Position numbers and translations under genes: made by a program | Source of the DNA: Ctena decussata | Taxonomy: Eukaryota > Mollusca > Bivalvia > Lucinida > Lucinidae | Assembly: GCA_963989385.1 (NCBI GenBank) | Contig: OZ022508.1 | Span: 31,580,166 to 31,644,165 of the forward strand | DNA: 64,000 nt | Direction of reading: 5' to 3' | The notes under the pieces: generated by a model | Told to the model about the DNA's origin: nothing | What the model saw: only the letters and a program-made list of their open reading frames with translations | Database searches by the model: none | Shown: in pieces, positions 1-13,100 of the stretch | How the letters are laid out: every line of letters begins with the position of its first letter | Numbering within the stretch: position 1 is the stretch's first letter

Positions 1-1010
1 GTAATACTCATAAGAGGTGTTTGGAGAACTTGGCAGATTCAGCAGATTCCTGCCTTTCCGGGCTGCGCTTCCTTATCTTCTCGTTTCTTTTTTTCGCAAC
101 ATAAGATCATTATTTTTTTTTTCAGAAAACGCTTGTCTTATAATCGGCATTTAGCTTAGAGACCTTTTTTAAAGGGTGCGAAAAATATATCATTAAATAT
201 TGCAAAAAGGGAGATATTAGGTCGCACAGACTACCTTCCCTCTCTTCCCGGCTGCCTTCCTTGCTCATCCCGCGAATTTTATAGCACCAAAATATCATAA
301 AAATTCCAACATAACTATTTATTTTATATTAATTTTGATATTTAGATAAGAGTCTTTTATCTAAAATAATGCCTAATTTGCCTAGATAGCTTACAGAAGA
401 GAGATATTGAAACTCCTATCTTCCCGGCTGCCTTCCCGGCTCTTCCCGGAATTTTTGAAATATCAAAAAGTCATCAAAAACTTAACAAAAATGATTTCAT
501 ACCCAATATTTAGATTAGAGCCTTTTCTTTGAAATGATGCCTATTTTGTTTAGATATCTTATACAGAAAGATAGATATTGAATCCGAAAGACAACTAGCC
601 CCATCTTCCCGGCTGCCTTACCGGCTCTTCCCGGAATTTTTAAAGTATCAAAAAGTCATCAAAACTCAACAAAAGCTATTTATTTTATATTCAATATTTA
701 GATAAGCGTCTTCTCTTTAAAATGATGTCTAATTTGGTTAGATATGTTATACAGGAAGATAGATATTGAATCCGAAAGACAACTACCCCTATCTTCCCGG
801 CTGCCTTCCCGTCTCTTCCCGGAATTTTCAAAGTACCAAAATGTCATCAAAAACTCAACAAAAACTATTTATTTTATATTCAATATTTAGATTAGAGTCT
901 CTTCTTAAAAATGATGCCTAATGTGTTTAGATATCTGATACAGAAAGATAGATATTGAAACCGATAGATAACTACACTCCATCTTCCCGGCTTTTTCTTC
1001 CCGGACTTCC
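1..1010. repeat. Satellite of about 185 bp units upstream of SMYD4
   Basis: Roughly five head-to-tail units, with the landmark CTTCCCGGCTGCCTT near 245, 422, 606, 795 and a diverged unit near 984. Each unit has a CTTCCCGG-rich end, then TATCAAAAAGTCATCAAAA, a TATTTATTTTATATT stretch, and TTTAGATATCTTATACAG. Several units carry TTCCCGGAA. A weaker related piece lies at about 45-60. The array runs almost to the start codon. Confidence 0.85.
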
Positions 1011-1046
1011 CGGCGATTAGCGTGCACCTAAGAAACAACAACAACA
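1011..1046 (+). promoter_or_regulatory. SMYD4: Presumed 5' UTR or core promoter of SMYD4
   Basis: The short unique piece between the satellite and the ATG ends in an ACAACAACAAC run before the start codon. No TATA box or initiator is clear. The promoter is placed here only because the gene starts here; an upstream noncoding exon outside the window is possible. Confidence 0.3.
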
Positions 1047-1189
1047 ATGGCTGCGCCCATAGTGAAATGGGCTGAGTCTTTGAAAGACGTTTTTGATAGC
1101 ATTTATAAAGCAGGTGAAACTACCGTTTTCAAGAAATCGTCGACCGACATTGAAAGAATATGGTTTCTTCGCAATAGAATTGATCTAAA
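1047..1189 (+). CDS. SMYD4: SMYD4 exon 1 (residues 1-47)
   Basis: Begins MAAPIVKWAESLKDVFDSIY and ends in a donor AAA|GTATGT. It encodes a short helical leader before the TPR-like region. The split codon (AA plus T) joins exon 2 in frame. The exon starts about 45 bases after a satellite array, so the 5' UTR is short or has an upstream exon that I cannot see. Confidence 0.85.
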
Positions 1190-4100
1190 GTATGTATCAG
1201 TCAAAATAACTCCATGAATATTTACTGTAGAATAACTTGTTTCCGACCGGCACTAGTATACGTCCGAAACAGAATTGTTTACTGTTGATACGCCCAAAGA
1301 CAATATCATTCGCGAGAACCTAGCATTAGGAAAGCTAGACCCTAGCCCGTACAAGAGAAGGTAACTTAGCAACTAAATCCTCTGCACACTGCGCAGCAGA
1401 AAGCAGGCAATCCTCCAGGAGTTAACTAGTACTTGCCTTCTTTCTTGTGTTTTCGTACAACTATGGGGCTCTGGGATATTTGGTGCCAGAGATGTTTCCC
1501 AGGACATTTTGTCCCACAAGTTTCGTCCCATTTTTGTTCCTGAGATGTTTCGTCCCATATTTCTGGGACATTTCTATCTATCTATCTATCCCTCTATATT
1601 GAAGACGATTATTTTAATCATTACCTCAGGTGTGGTGGGTGGCTAAATTTAGAAGTTAGCTCAGGGAAAAACAAACTTTTTGGTGGGCTATTAAAACTAT
1701 TTACAAGAAGCAGATCAGAGGCATGCTAAAACTACATGCCTCTGGAGTGATAATCTAAATAAGGGCCTTAAACTCCTCAGCGGTTTTGGCAGAAACTGCC
1801 GAAGAGGGGGGACTATTCCACACAGGAATAGTCCTGGGGGAAAATGAATTTTTCAGGGCATCACTTTACGCAAGGTATCTAGTGTATTGTGAGTCATGAG
1901 GTGCCCTAGTCCTTCTCAACTTTGGTGCTGGGGTCAAGTACTTTTCCTTCTCAAGGGACACTGTACCAGAATGAATCTTGTAAAAGAAGGTTAAGGAGGA
2001 CTGCTCCCGGCGGGCCTCCAGGGATGACCACTCAAGCATGTCGCCGACACTACTTATGTTCCACCATTGCCTGCAGGTCCACCTGGCAGCTGTTCTCTGC
2101 ACCTTCTCAACCTGCTAAATCTGATTTTTATGATAGGGATGTCAAATAGGTGCTGCATACTGTTGTTTAGGGCGAACCAATGTTTTGTATGCAGCTTCCT
2201 AACGCCTCAGCCAAGATCAGATGCAATTTTGTGTTTCACAAAAGGTGATTTTTCAAGGGTTTCTGAATGACTTAATTCTTTTATTCCTGAAATCTACAGA
2301 TGTTGCAGTTTTAGAAAATGTAAATGCCACATATAACATTTTATACTCTGGTATTTATTGTTGTTAGAAATGCTGTATTTGACTCATAAAAAGAACACAG
2401 ACTCCATTTTTTTATATTTTCATTTTCAACTTAAAACAAGAACAAATTTTATTAATTTATTATGAATAACAGCAACATACTAACAGTGAATTTTTATGTG
2501 GGAAAAAAACTAGAAATACTATTGTTTTCCTTTTATTCAATGTTTCATCATCTGAAAATGTTTTCATAATTAGGGGATATAACTTGTATTGTTTTGTCCA
2601 GTTTCTCTGTGGGTCACCTGATTTTCAAATGATTTACAATTTTGAAAACTTAAGTCAATGACTTTCAGGAGGTATGCCATTTACGTATGTTTGCAACATG
2701 AAATGCAAGATAAATGCGAGGAAACAAGTGTGTCCAAGTTAACTTAAAATATCTACGGACAGGACACTTTTGACTTGTACATGAAACACTGCAAAATATG
2801 TATACTTAAATGATAAAACTGCTGTAGAATAGACCAGTAAGTGAAAAGTCAATAATATTTACTTCATATAGTCACCAAAACACCTGATTTTTGAATATGA
2901 AAAATAAATCACAAAATTGTGCTTTGTTATATCTTGGTATGTGTTTGAACTCACTTTTCCTTTAATAGGAAGAAAATAGAACAACAATACCAACAGGGAA
3001 TACTGTACCAAATGTCAAAAACATTACAAACTGACAAAAAAAAACACTGGTCAAATACACTGAAAATTGAAACAATAACACAGATAATTATTTATGATAG
3101 CACAGCGTGTCTACGGACGAGACATATTTCAACTAAAAAGTGTAATTGCAAGAATTCTGTGGATTTCATTGTTTGACTTTAAACTAGGTTTAATAAATTT
3201 ATAATGCCAAAACACTCATAAAATGTGAACATTAAAGTCAATAAATAATTTCAAACAATACAGTACGTCTATGTCGGCCCTTTTGGGTTTTTACCCATGT
3301 AATGCAGATATCTGAATTTCAAATACAGATATCTCTACTGCTAAATACAGACATCTGTATTTGTGTATTTGTATATATTTCTCATTGAAATGCAGATATC
3401 TGTAATCGACATAGAGATATCTCAAACTGAAAAAATGCAGATATCTGTATTTTTTATCATAATATATAGATATCTTTATTTTAGAGATATCTCTTACTTT
3501 GCTGAAATTCAGATATCTGCATCTGAAATACAGAGATCTGTAATTGACTTGCAGATATATGTATTTGAAATTCAGTTAAATATATATCTGAATATCTTTA
3601 CCAAAAACAGATATCTGAATTTTAAATACAGATATCTGCATTTCAGTGAAAGAATTCTGTCTTAATTGTCGAAATAGATAAATCTTCATTTACTGCACTG
3701 TACATAAATGATCCTATCTTATGTCCAGTTCTATTGAAAAGCCAGGCCAAATATAATGGGCCCGGTAGCTAAGCTAGGTGGAAGTTCGACTGGCAATGAG
3801 GACGCTGGTTCGATCCCACTCCAGTCCTGCAACTAGGAAAGTTTGTCCCTACCGCTCATTTAAGTAGAACAGGTGTCAGTAAATGGAGGAATGATGTGCA
3901 TGCCCAGGGAAAGTGTGGTAAGTAGGCATCTTACCATAATTGTGATGACCATAGCTGTAGCTGTTTTACTGGGATGTTAAACATTTAGAAAAACAACCAA
4001 CAGGGTCCAATAGCTCATTTGGCTGTGTGTTTGACCGTTTATCAGGAGGAAGCGAGTTTTATCCTGCTCCAGTCAGGCAACTTCGAGCACGTCAAAACCC

Positions 4101-7100
4101 CGCGCAAGGGAGTATTGATTATTTGTTGAAATTAAATTAGAAATAATCAGGTTAATTTATAGAGATATTTGCATTTAAAGATAATTATTGATATCTGTAT
4201 TTTAATAAGAGATATCTGTTTTTTGATAAGACACATCTGTATTTCAAATACTGATATCTATGTTTCTAAAAATGCTGATATCTCTGATATAAAAAAGAGA
4301 TATCTGCATTTGAAATGCAGATGTCTGTAATTTAGATGCAGATGTCTCTAATTCAAATTCAGATATCTCTACTTGATAATCAAGTAAAGATATCTGCATT
4401 TCAAATTCAGATATCTGTATTTGAAATACAGATTCTGCATTTAAATGTAGATATCTGTATGTGAACGGAGATATCTGCATTTTAAATGTAGATATATATT
4501 AAATGGGTATAAACCCATAGGGGCAGCCATACATGTCTATGGACAAGACATATTTGAGACAACGTTTGTAATTATCATAACAGGGGCAGCTGTTTGAGTG
4601 AATAGAAATAAAAAAAGCCTCTGCTGCAGAGGTTTGGATGGTATCAAATTTCTTCGAACTGTTTAGCAGCAGACGACATAAGAGGAAAGGGGAGAAATGT
4701 AACTTGAATTAGGTAAAAGCTAGATACAGGAAACCTATCCTCGACCAATTAATCCAGCCTTTAATGGCTCACCTACCTAGCAAGAATTGAGATATCTTCT
4801 ACCGAAGAATTGGGCACTTCCATATAAATATTACAAATGACCTTTAAAGTCCGGTGTAGACAAGATTCTTCACGTCATGGTATAATTTAACAAATGAGAA
4901 GCTGAATATAAATGTCTGATGTGGGGGATATGATGGTTGATTATGAGGTGGGTAGGTATGACGCTAAAACAGCATTCAGAAAGAGACAATAAGGCTTTTC
5001 CCTTCTTACAGACAATTTTTCAATAACTAAAGAAAATATTCTGTAAGCAATAATATACCAATAAACCATAAACGGTACATCCTGTCCAATGTGTCTGGTC
5101 TGTAGATCAATATGATACGTACTTGGAATGCAGGTATAATGCAAACTTTAAAGCCATTAAATGTTTAAAGTTAACTTTTCATAGTTGTGAAAAATAAGCA
5201 GACGGATTTTATAAGGCTATTTTATACATTTTTCATAAATTGCTTTTTGAATGTTTTCAGAAACAGGACTTTGCTTTCTCTGTTTTTGACATACTGGACA
5301 TCTGGGGTGAAAGGAAATGCACTTATCCTCAAAGAAATAGTTTAGTTTTACTAAAATAGTCGACTATAGAATCAATTTGACCACCAAAATGCGTAGCAGC
5401 TGGAAACTTGGTGGTTACCAGTCATAGTTCATCAAACTACTGTTGATCTACGGACAGGACAAAATCTACGGACAAGACAAAAATTACATTTTTTCCTTAT
5501 TGCTGCTCTGTCTTCGGTGGTGGTATTATGTCTTATATGGAACAATCAACAGTAGTAAAGAGTCCATTCTTTAATGTGATTTTTTTCCAGACATATGCTA
5601 CCTCATAGAGAAAAGAGTGTCTACGGACAGGACACTTTTTTCGTGACATTTCACATGGTTATTTGAAATAGAAACTTTTACTCAATGATAATTTCTATTC
5701 ATAATATTGGTCATTTTTACACTTAAAGAATGTATGTGGATTGTTTATAGCACATTATAAGTACTGGGGATAGCAGTTTTAATTATCTGGCAGATCAGCT
5801 CCTGTTGATATTTCAAAATACATCAGAGCGTCACACTTCAGCAGCTTAAGTATTTTTGCTATAACTCCAAGACCAAATGTCGTAGCCCATTCAAATAAAC
5901 TGCGTAATAAAGGGTAAAAAATTTGCTTTCTAACAAATGTTACTTTGACTGTGCATGACAGATGAATTTAAACTGTCTTCGTCATAAAAAGTATGTTTTT
6001 TCAAGTGAAACAGCATAACACCTGTTTTGTGGCTATTTTTGGCTATTTAAAATTATTATTGTAAAGAAATGGCTATTCTGAGAAACATGAAATTTTTAGG
6101 CCAGTGAGAGATGCTTGTTTCTGACATTCTGCAATGTAGTTTATGTATCTCAGTCCCGTAAAATTTGATATGCAAGTGCATAACATAAGTTGAATTATAA
6201 CATGTCATCTGATCTTGGCTGAGGCGTTAGTTTGCTGAAGTGCCAGTGCCAAATTGCGCCGAAGAAATCCCATTGTCTTAGTTGCCTTGCTTGATATTTC
6301 TGAAATATGTTGACCCCAATCCAAACTGTCTGTAATCATTATACTGAGATACTTGGCAGTCTGAACCTGCTCCAATCTTTGCTGATGGAGACAGTAATTA
6401 AAGTGTATTTGCTTGCTAGGGAGGTGCCGAGTCATCCTCATAGAATGACATTTGGCAACATTAAGTTTCATTTGCCAATCGGTCTCCCATTGTATGAGGT
6501 TGTTCAGGTCATCTTCAGACTTGCAAGATCTGGCAATCCATGAGGGAGAAGATATTCCTATACAAAACACAACCATCAGCAAAAAGAAGAACAGATGACC
6601 TGATGTTGTCTGGAAGATCATCCAGACAACATCAGGTCATCTTCATCCCATTTCCAAGACGTTTTGTCTCTTGTTTTCTTGAAGCCCTGTCGGATTGTTG
6701 AATAAGCGAGTTTGGAGTTCCGAGTTTCCGGTTGGACTGGAGGAGAAAGGTCAAAGGTCAAGTGTGGAAAAATCCGATTGGTCATCATTACGCTTACCTG
6801 GTCAGTGGATATAAAACCCCTTTTTCATGATTAAAAATCGTTGATGTGATTGAAAATTGTTTTCAAGTCCGAGAAAATAGATAGTCACATTATTTTAGCA
6901 AGATAGAATAGACATGAAATGTTTATAAATTGAAATATTCGTCGATATGTTGGTGTGTGACGCTTTGCGTATACGGCTTTTGGCATCTGTGACCCCTGAC
7001 CACCGAGAGCAAACTCTGAGTTACGCATGTGCAGTGGGGAACTCCGAACTCGCTTATATATAGACTCACACCTTTACCTACTTTGGTCATACAAAACATA

Positions 7101-10100
7101 TTAGATTAATATTTTTATTTTGATTGGAAGTCAGGATTATGAAGTTAAGTGAAATTTTAGGGTTCAATGTTTAAACTCTGTCCCAGTTAAAATGCTGATG
7201 TAGCAAAACGCCTTGTTTGCATGAAGTATTTGAAGCTGGTTAATAAACTCAAAAAAATTTTCCTCAGATTGATTGTTACTTCATGGCAAAATTATATGTT
7301 CCATATTGTAACTTAAACTGTAACTTATTGTAACCTTGACACCAATTCTGCTTCTGTAGGTGCTTCTTGATAAGCTTGTCAATATCTTTTTTGGTAGTCC
7401 ATCCGGTAACATGCAGTCACGGTGAATTTTAGTGGGTGTTGTTTTCATTGTGTATTCATCTTTTAAAAGAGTTGAAGGAGGCTGCAATTGATGATGTAAT
7501 TGGTAATGAATGATGTAATTACCAATTAGTAATTGGTAATGACATCTGTCTGTTGTTTCCATTGTGTATTCATCTTTTAAAAGAGTTGAAGGAGGCTGCC
7601 CTTACTACTGACAATTTGCAGCAAAAAATGGCTGTGTTTTTGCATATAATACGTTTGGAGTTTTAACGTCTCGTAAACTAACGGCATCATTAGTAATGAT
7701 GTAATTGGTAATGAATGATGTAATTACCAATTAGTAATTGGTAATGAATGACTACTGTCTGTTGTTTCCATTGTGTATTCATCTTTTAAAAGAGTTGAAG
7801 GAGGCTGCCCTTACTACTGTAGTAAGGGCAGCCTCCTTCAACTCTTTTAAAAGATGAATACACAATGGAAACAACACCCACTAAAAAAGTACTGTCTCTG
7901 GTAATGAATTCCAGCTATCCACTATCCTGTTGCTGAAATACTGACCTCTGGTATTTAATCATGCTCTTGGTTTGAAAAGCTTCTGTGAATGACCTCTTCT
8001 AGTTGAATGACTTGCCAGTGTGAATAATTTATCTGTTTCGATTTTGTCTATTCCATCTAATATCAGGAGCGGCTGTAGTGTAGTGGATAACACTCCGGAC
8101 TACCAATCCGGGGGTTGCAAGATAGATTCCTCGCTTCTCTGGTCTTTCGGATGAGACTGTAAACCGGGGTCCAGTCTCCAAATGACCTCTTTGTTGGTGG
8201 GACATTAAACCCGAGTTCACTCACTCACTCCCCATAGATCTAATACATTGTGTATCTTATATATTTGAACCATGTCTGCTCTTTTGCGTCTGTATTCAGG
8301 AGTTGGCAGTCTATTTTTGCCTTTAGAGGACTCTTGCTCATTGAGAAACAAATTATTTCCTTTTAGAGTACCCTGCAGAAATGGGAGGCAGAATTGATAA
8401 TGAAAGAAATTGTTACCCTTAAAGAGTACCTGTTTACCTTTAAAAGGTAAAGGTAAATGTTTCCCATAGCCTAATAGCTGAAGGGGCAGTGGGGGTTAGA
8501 GACCCACTGTATCTTTGGCACAGCAGATGAAAGGCAGAGCCCATCTCTCTCCTTTCTCTGCCTTATCCTTCCCTGATTCGAAAAGGGTACCCATTTACTG
8601 CTGGGTTGACAGACAGAGTTGTCCAGTCGTCGGATGGCGAAACCTGGGCGCTGTCTGACGACCCTCTGGGAACTTTCTGCACCATAACAGAGTCACTTAC
8701 CATAACCACTTGAGCATGGGGCCTCTATACCTTTAGGAAGTTAGTATGTGTTGCTCGAAGAATCTCAAAACATGTCATAAGATTGCTTCTGTTTTAAGAA
8801 CTAACATTTAATTTTTCAGCATTCATTGTGTGATGAAGCCAATGGGGAGAGCTAAAGCTCGTTGAAGCGCAAAGCACCTCTTATGGAATTTAAGTAACAA
8901 CCACTGGCTTCTTCACTTGATGAATGCTGAAAAATTCAATTTTAATTCTTATATTTAAGACTTAACAACAATGTGACATGATCACAATTTTTGTTCATTG
9001 GTTATCCCCTCGGGGATAACCATATTAAGATAGGAATTCGTACTTGATTGTACGCCATTTCCTTTTGCTTTGCTTTCGCCGTTTCCTACAGGTCCCACTA
9101 TCTCCCGGTACTTCTACATTTGGCACACCCAGCTACAGGGTTCTCGCCAGCATCGCTAATGCATGATCTTTATAGCTTATATCTTAAAACCCTTTATGTC
9201 ACCTTATACAAACAGTTACCTGAAAGTTCAGTTAGCACTTTACATTGCAGAGCAGTAACAAGTTCTACTTGATTAACGCTAAATGCAGGTTCCACTATTT
9301 ACCGGTACTTGCTCCCATAGTTTGGCGCACCCAGCTGCAGGGTCCCTGCCAGCATTGCTAAGACATGAGCTGTAAAACTTATCCTGAAGACTTCATCTTG
9401 CCTAATACAAGAACCTCACCTAATACAAGCACTTACCAGAGAGTACAGTCCACTTACGGAGAGCCATTACTAAACAGTACAGGTCATCTAACAAAAGTTA
9501 ATAGCACTGAAGCTCACCTGTTACAAGCAATCACTAGACAAATAGAAAAAACTGTCAAACTCGCCACTTACCTACAGCTTCAACAAATGCAAGAATACAA
9601 TCAAATTAACTTGTATCGCTGCCGTTTTTCTGCTTTACCACTTGCATCCTATAGATTCATTTGCTAAGGGATAACCTCTCAAGCTTTTTTAAAAGCTAAA
9701 CTTGTAGTTGTATGAAGCCAGTTCCTTTAAAAGGTTTACCTATTTATGGCATGCCCATTCTGATTAAAAACTACAGATCAAGTTTTTATGTCAGTTTAAG
9801 AGAATGAGTGGAAGAGACGGAGAAAAGCCACAGGGAGAGCTCAAATCCCTGATAGTCACTTTTTAACATGCATAAATTTATGAATAAAATTAAACAGGCT
9901 CAAACAAAGGTTTTATGTTGTAAGGTCAATTTTGATCTAGATAGGCCCATTATTGTGATCCCTCTAAACTGGCTTCAGCTTTATATTTCTCTTTTTCTCA
10001 AATAAGACAATTCATTTTCTACAAATGGCAACTTTACTACTGCCCAGATGCTTGCAAAATTTGCAGACTTAATAAAACAGTGAAACATTAAAATAAAAAA

Positions 10101-13100
10101 GTAGTGTAAAAGTAATGTTAGGATCCTGCATTACAGCTTTCATTGTTTATATGCAAATACATTGTTTTGATATCTGTATCTAAAATATTCTGGAATTGTC
10201 AATGTTAAAACGACTTTACGAGTTCAGACTTATGATTTTGGGTGCTTTGATATATTTTCCAGTGGTTAGTACTGTGAATTTACGTTAAACCTGGCTATCA
10301 ATGCATAGTGGCTTTCACAGGATGCCTAAATTAAGCATGCACCTTGTTATGACTTGTAAGGGCATAAAAATACATATGTAAGTAAAGTTACTTTAAAGGG
10401 AAATGATTGGCATAAAAATATGTACAGTGTTCTCCCCAGAAATTTCAGAAGGCATGTCACTTTTAACACGAAAAAAAAAGAATTATACACATTGATCAAT
10501 TTTTAAAATCCTTAATATAGCAATGGTTTGTCAAAGTTAGCCTAAATTTATATTATATATGATTTATTGATGATCCTAAATGCATTTAAAACAGATTTAC
10601 TGGCTAAGAAAAGTAAATTATAGCATTTTTATAAATTTTCATCGGAAGTTAAGGCATGCTGCAAAGGTAATTTGAAGAGGAAAGCATGTTGCTTACAACA
10701 TGCCTTAATGGTCTGGGGAGATCCCTGATGTATACAATCAATAATGAGAATACTGAGGAACTCCAGGAGTCAATATGCATATAATCCACGACATGGCAAA
10801 ACCATCAAAGTGGTTGTTGCGCTCAGTGCAGACTCAGATCAGCCTGGGCATCCGCCCAGTCTGATCAGAGTCTTTGCTGTTCGCATGGAGGTAGCTGAGA
10901 CCCTTAGCTACCCTTTAAGCCACTACAAAATGTCTGATCAGACTTGGTGGATGCTCAGGCCGATCAGAACACTGATATCTCAATGTATCTTCTTATATTA
11001 AAGCATACATAGCCTATTTTTAATAACATTTCAATTCCTGTTATCTCAAACTACTGATATCTCAAAGTAAATTTTTCTTTTGACTTCTTCCCAAACTACT
11101 GATATCTCGAAGTAAATTTTCTGGTACCTGAACATTTACTTTGAAATATCAGTAGTTTGGGAAGAAGTCCAACTTTGAGATATCGAGAGTTGACTGTATA
11201 GAAGAGGATAAATTGGCAGATGCTCTGGCTTATTATATTATCTTGTTTCTTTCCTCTAATAGTAATGTGGATTGGGTAAAAAAGTATTTTGAAAATCATC
11301 CCAGCCATGACAAGAAGTCCTCAGAGAAGGCAGCCTTGGAGAGATTGGCTGGAAACAAGTTGTTTCAGAAGAAACAGTATAGAGGGTCTGTGGAGAAATA
11401 CACTGAGGTAAGACAGGGCTCTGGGAATAGCAAAATTTTCTACTTGTCCATGTACAAGTAAATAGACAAAACTTGTCCAAACGAATATTCACTTGGCCAG
11501 AAAAAAGGTACCGGTACACATGAAATAATGTAAGAATAATCAATAATGGATAGACGAAGAGTTGAATTTGATGACAGTTTTTAGCTAACTTACAAAATCT
11601 CAAATTCAAACATATGTTGTGGGCATCCATTAGAATTGCCTCAAAGAGGCAATTCTAACAGGAACCCACAACTTATGTTTTCATGAGTATTTTGGAAAAT
11701 ATGAAAAATATTTTATAGATTATCCTGGAACACTTCAACTGATGACACTTTGAAGTTTGAATGTTAGTCCCAGGGCAGATAAACTGAAATTTCTCACTTG
11801 TCCCGGAGTGAAACGAGAAAAGTAGGACAAGTCGGTCATAATATTTCCACAGCCCTGGGTAAGAACAGGGGTCAGCCTAGGGTTCTAACATAGGGGGAAG
11901 TTTTGCGCCATTTTCTGAATTTGAAGGAGTTTTATCCCAAATTTCAGATTTCTGTATGTTTTATACATTTTGACTTCTCCCTTAGCTCAAAATATGAAGA
12001 AGTCAGTCAGCTCAGTGAGACTATTTCTCCCACTTCTCCCTCAAGGCTGTCTCCTGTAAGAATGTACATGTAAAATCAGTACTGCAATCACAGTAGGCAC
12101 TAAGATCGAGGCAGTTCTGATGCTGGGCCACGATAAACACAATGTCAGAACTTTTCTTATTTGGTTTGTGATATCTATGTACGTTTACCTTTGACAAGGA
12201 ATTCCTAAGCATAAGATTCAGGCTCCTTAGTGGTGTCACAGGTGAATAATGGAGATTTATTTCCTTAAGTTTTGTGTTAAACCATTTTGATTACCCATAT
12301 CTCTTGGTGTGACGATTTTCCCGATTATGGAATAACACCAAAAGAAAGTAACTCCGATTGTGAGTTCAATATCTCGATTTATTCTCCTACGATGCTGGAC
12401 CCTAACGATTAATGGCGTCTCGTCTGATATCTGCCTAGCAACTAACGTTACGATGACGTTATAGCGACGCTACGCCAATGACGTAACGCCCAGTTACCAA
12501 ATTCCCTTTAATACACTAAAATCCTCCTTTCCATTCTTCCCCTCCTCAAAATGCTATACATTTTGATCATATTTGATTCAAACATTGCTCAATTACATCA
12601 AATTCAAGTTAACAAGCGAAAACTTCAAAAGGTAAATGTAAATGTTGAGATACGATAAATTAAATAAGTGCAGTTTCTCTGCGGTATGAATTGACAGCTA
12701 TTTTAACTTAAAAGTTCTTCGATAATAAGTGTAGGCTTCTCTTCAGTATGAATTAATTTTATCTGAAATGTTCAAATCTAGTTTGTACAGTCTGTAGTCC
12801 TTATACTAACGAACAGCTCCCTCATCGATGTTACCAAGGTGTCCTGTCCCACTGAAGCTTGGCGACTCGAAGTCCTCCATCTTGCCTTTATTAGACATCG
12901 AGGCCACCGCCAAGTGCCCAATTTTCTCGGGATGTATCCCGCTAACCCGTTGATTCCGACGTTCTTGGTGCCACTTCATCCGATCGTCCCAGTAGCCATT
13001 ATTGTACAGGTGAATAAAGCAATTTGTGCCAGACTTGTTCCAAGATCCAGCACCGTCTCTTCCATGTATATTGAACTTGGTTTTATCCACTGGCGTTACA

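Larger units (their letters stand above)
3265..4540. mobile_element. Foldback segment inside the 4 kb element
   Basis: Its outer arms are inverted: GGCCCTTTTGGGTTTTTACC near 3278 pairs imperfectly with TGGGTATAAACCCATAGGGG near 4503. The two CAGATATCTG arrays lie just inside the arms, with a SINE-containing centre. This suggests a nested insertion or an inverted duplication. Confidence 0.55.
2202..6227. mobile_element. 4 kb element with 22 bp terminal inverted repeats and TA target duplication
   Basis: The left end ACGCCTCAGCCAAGATCAG (2202-2220, matching to 2223) is exactly inverted at 6206-6227. TA lies directly outside both ends (2200-2201, 6228-6229). The element splits a reverse transcriptase frame whose two halves can be read on either side, which independently fixes the borders. 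Inside are no long frames, two arrays of palindromic CAGATATCTG motifs, SINE-like sequence and at least six copies of a TCTACGGACAGGAC-like motif (2752, 3110, 4538, 5448, 5462, 5619). No transposase is seen, so it is probably a non-autonomous DNA transposon. Confidence 0.7.

Noticed and set aside
3363..4480. Frames of MQISV or RYLYF repeats
   Set aside because: Produced by the CAGATATCTG palindrome arrays.
8065..8130. Possible tRNA gene
   Set aside because: tRNA-like head of a SINE; no acceptor stem partner.
9365..9667. 100-residue plus-strand frame
   Set aside because: Composition is protein-like, but it sits at the end of a repeat element and has no domain I recognise. Mentioned under the repeat only.
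11256..11630. 124-residue minus-strand frame over exon 2
   Set aside because: Antisense shadow of SMYD4 exon 2 and a foldback repeat.
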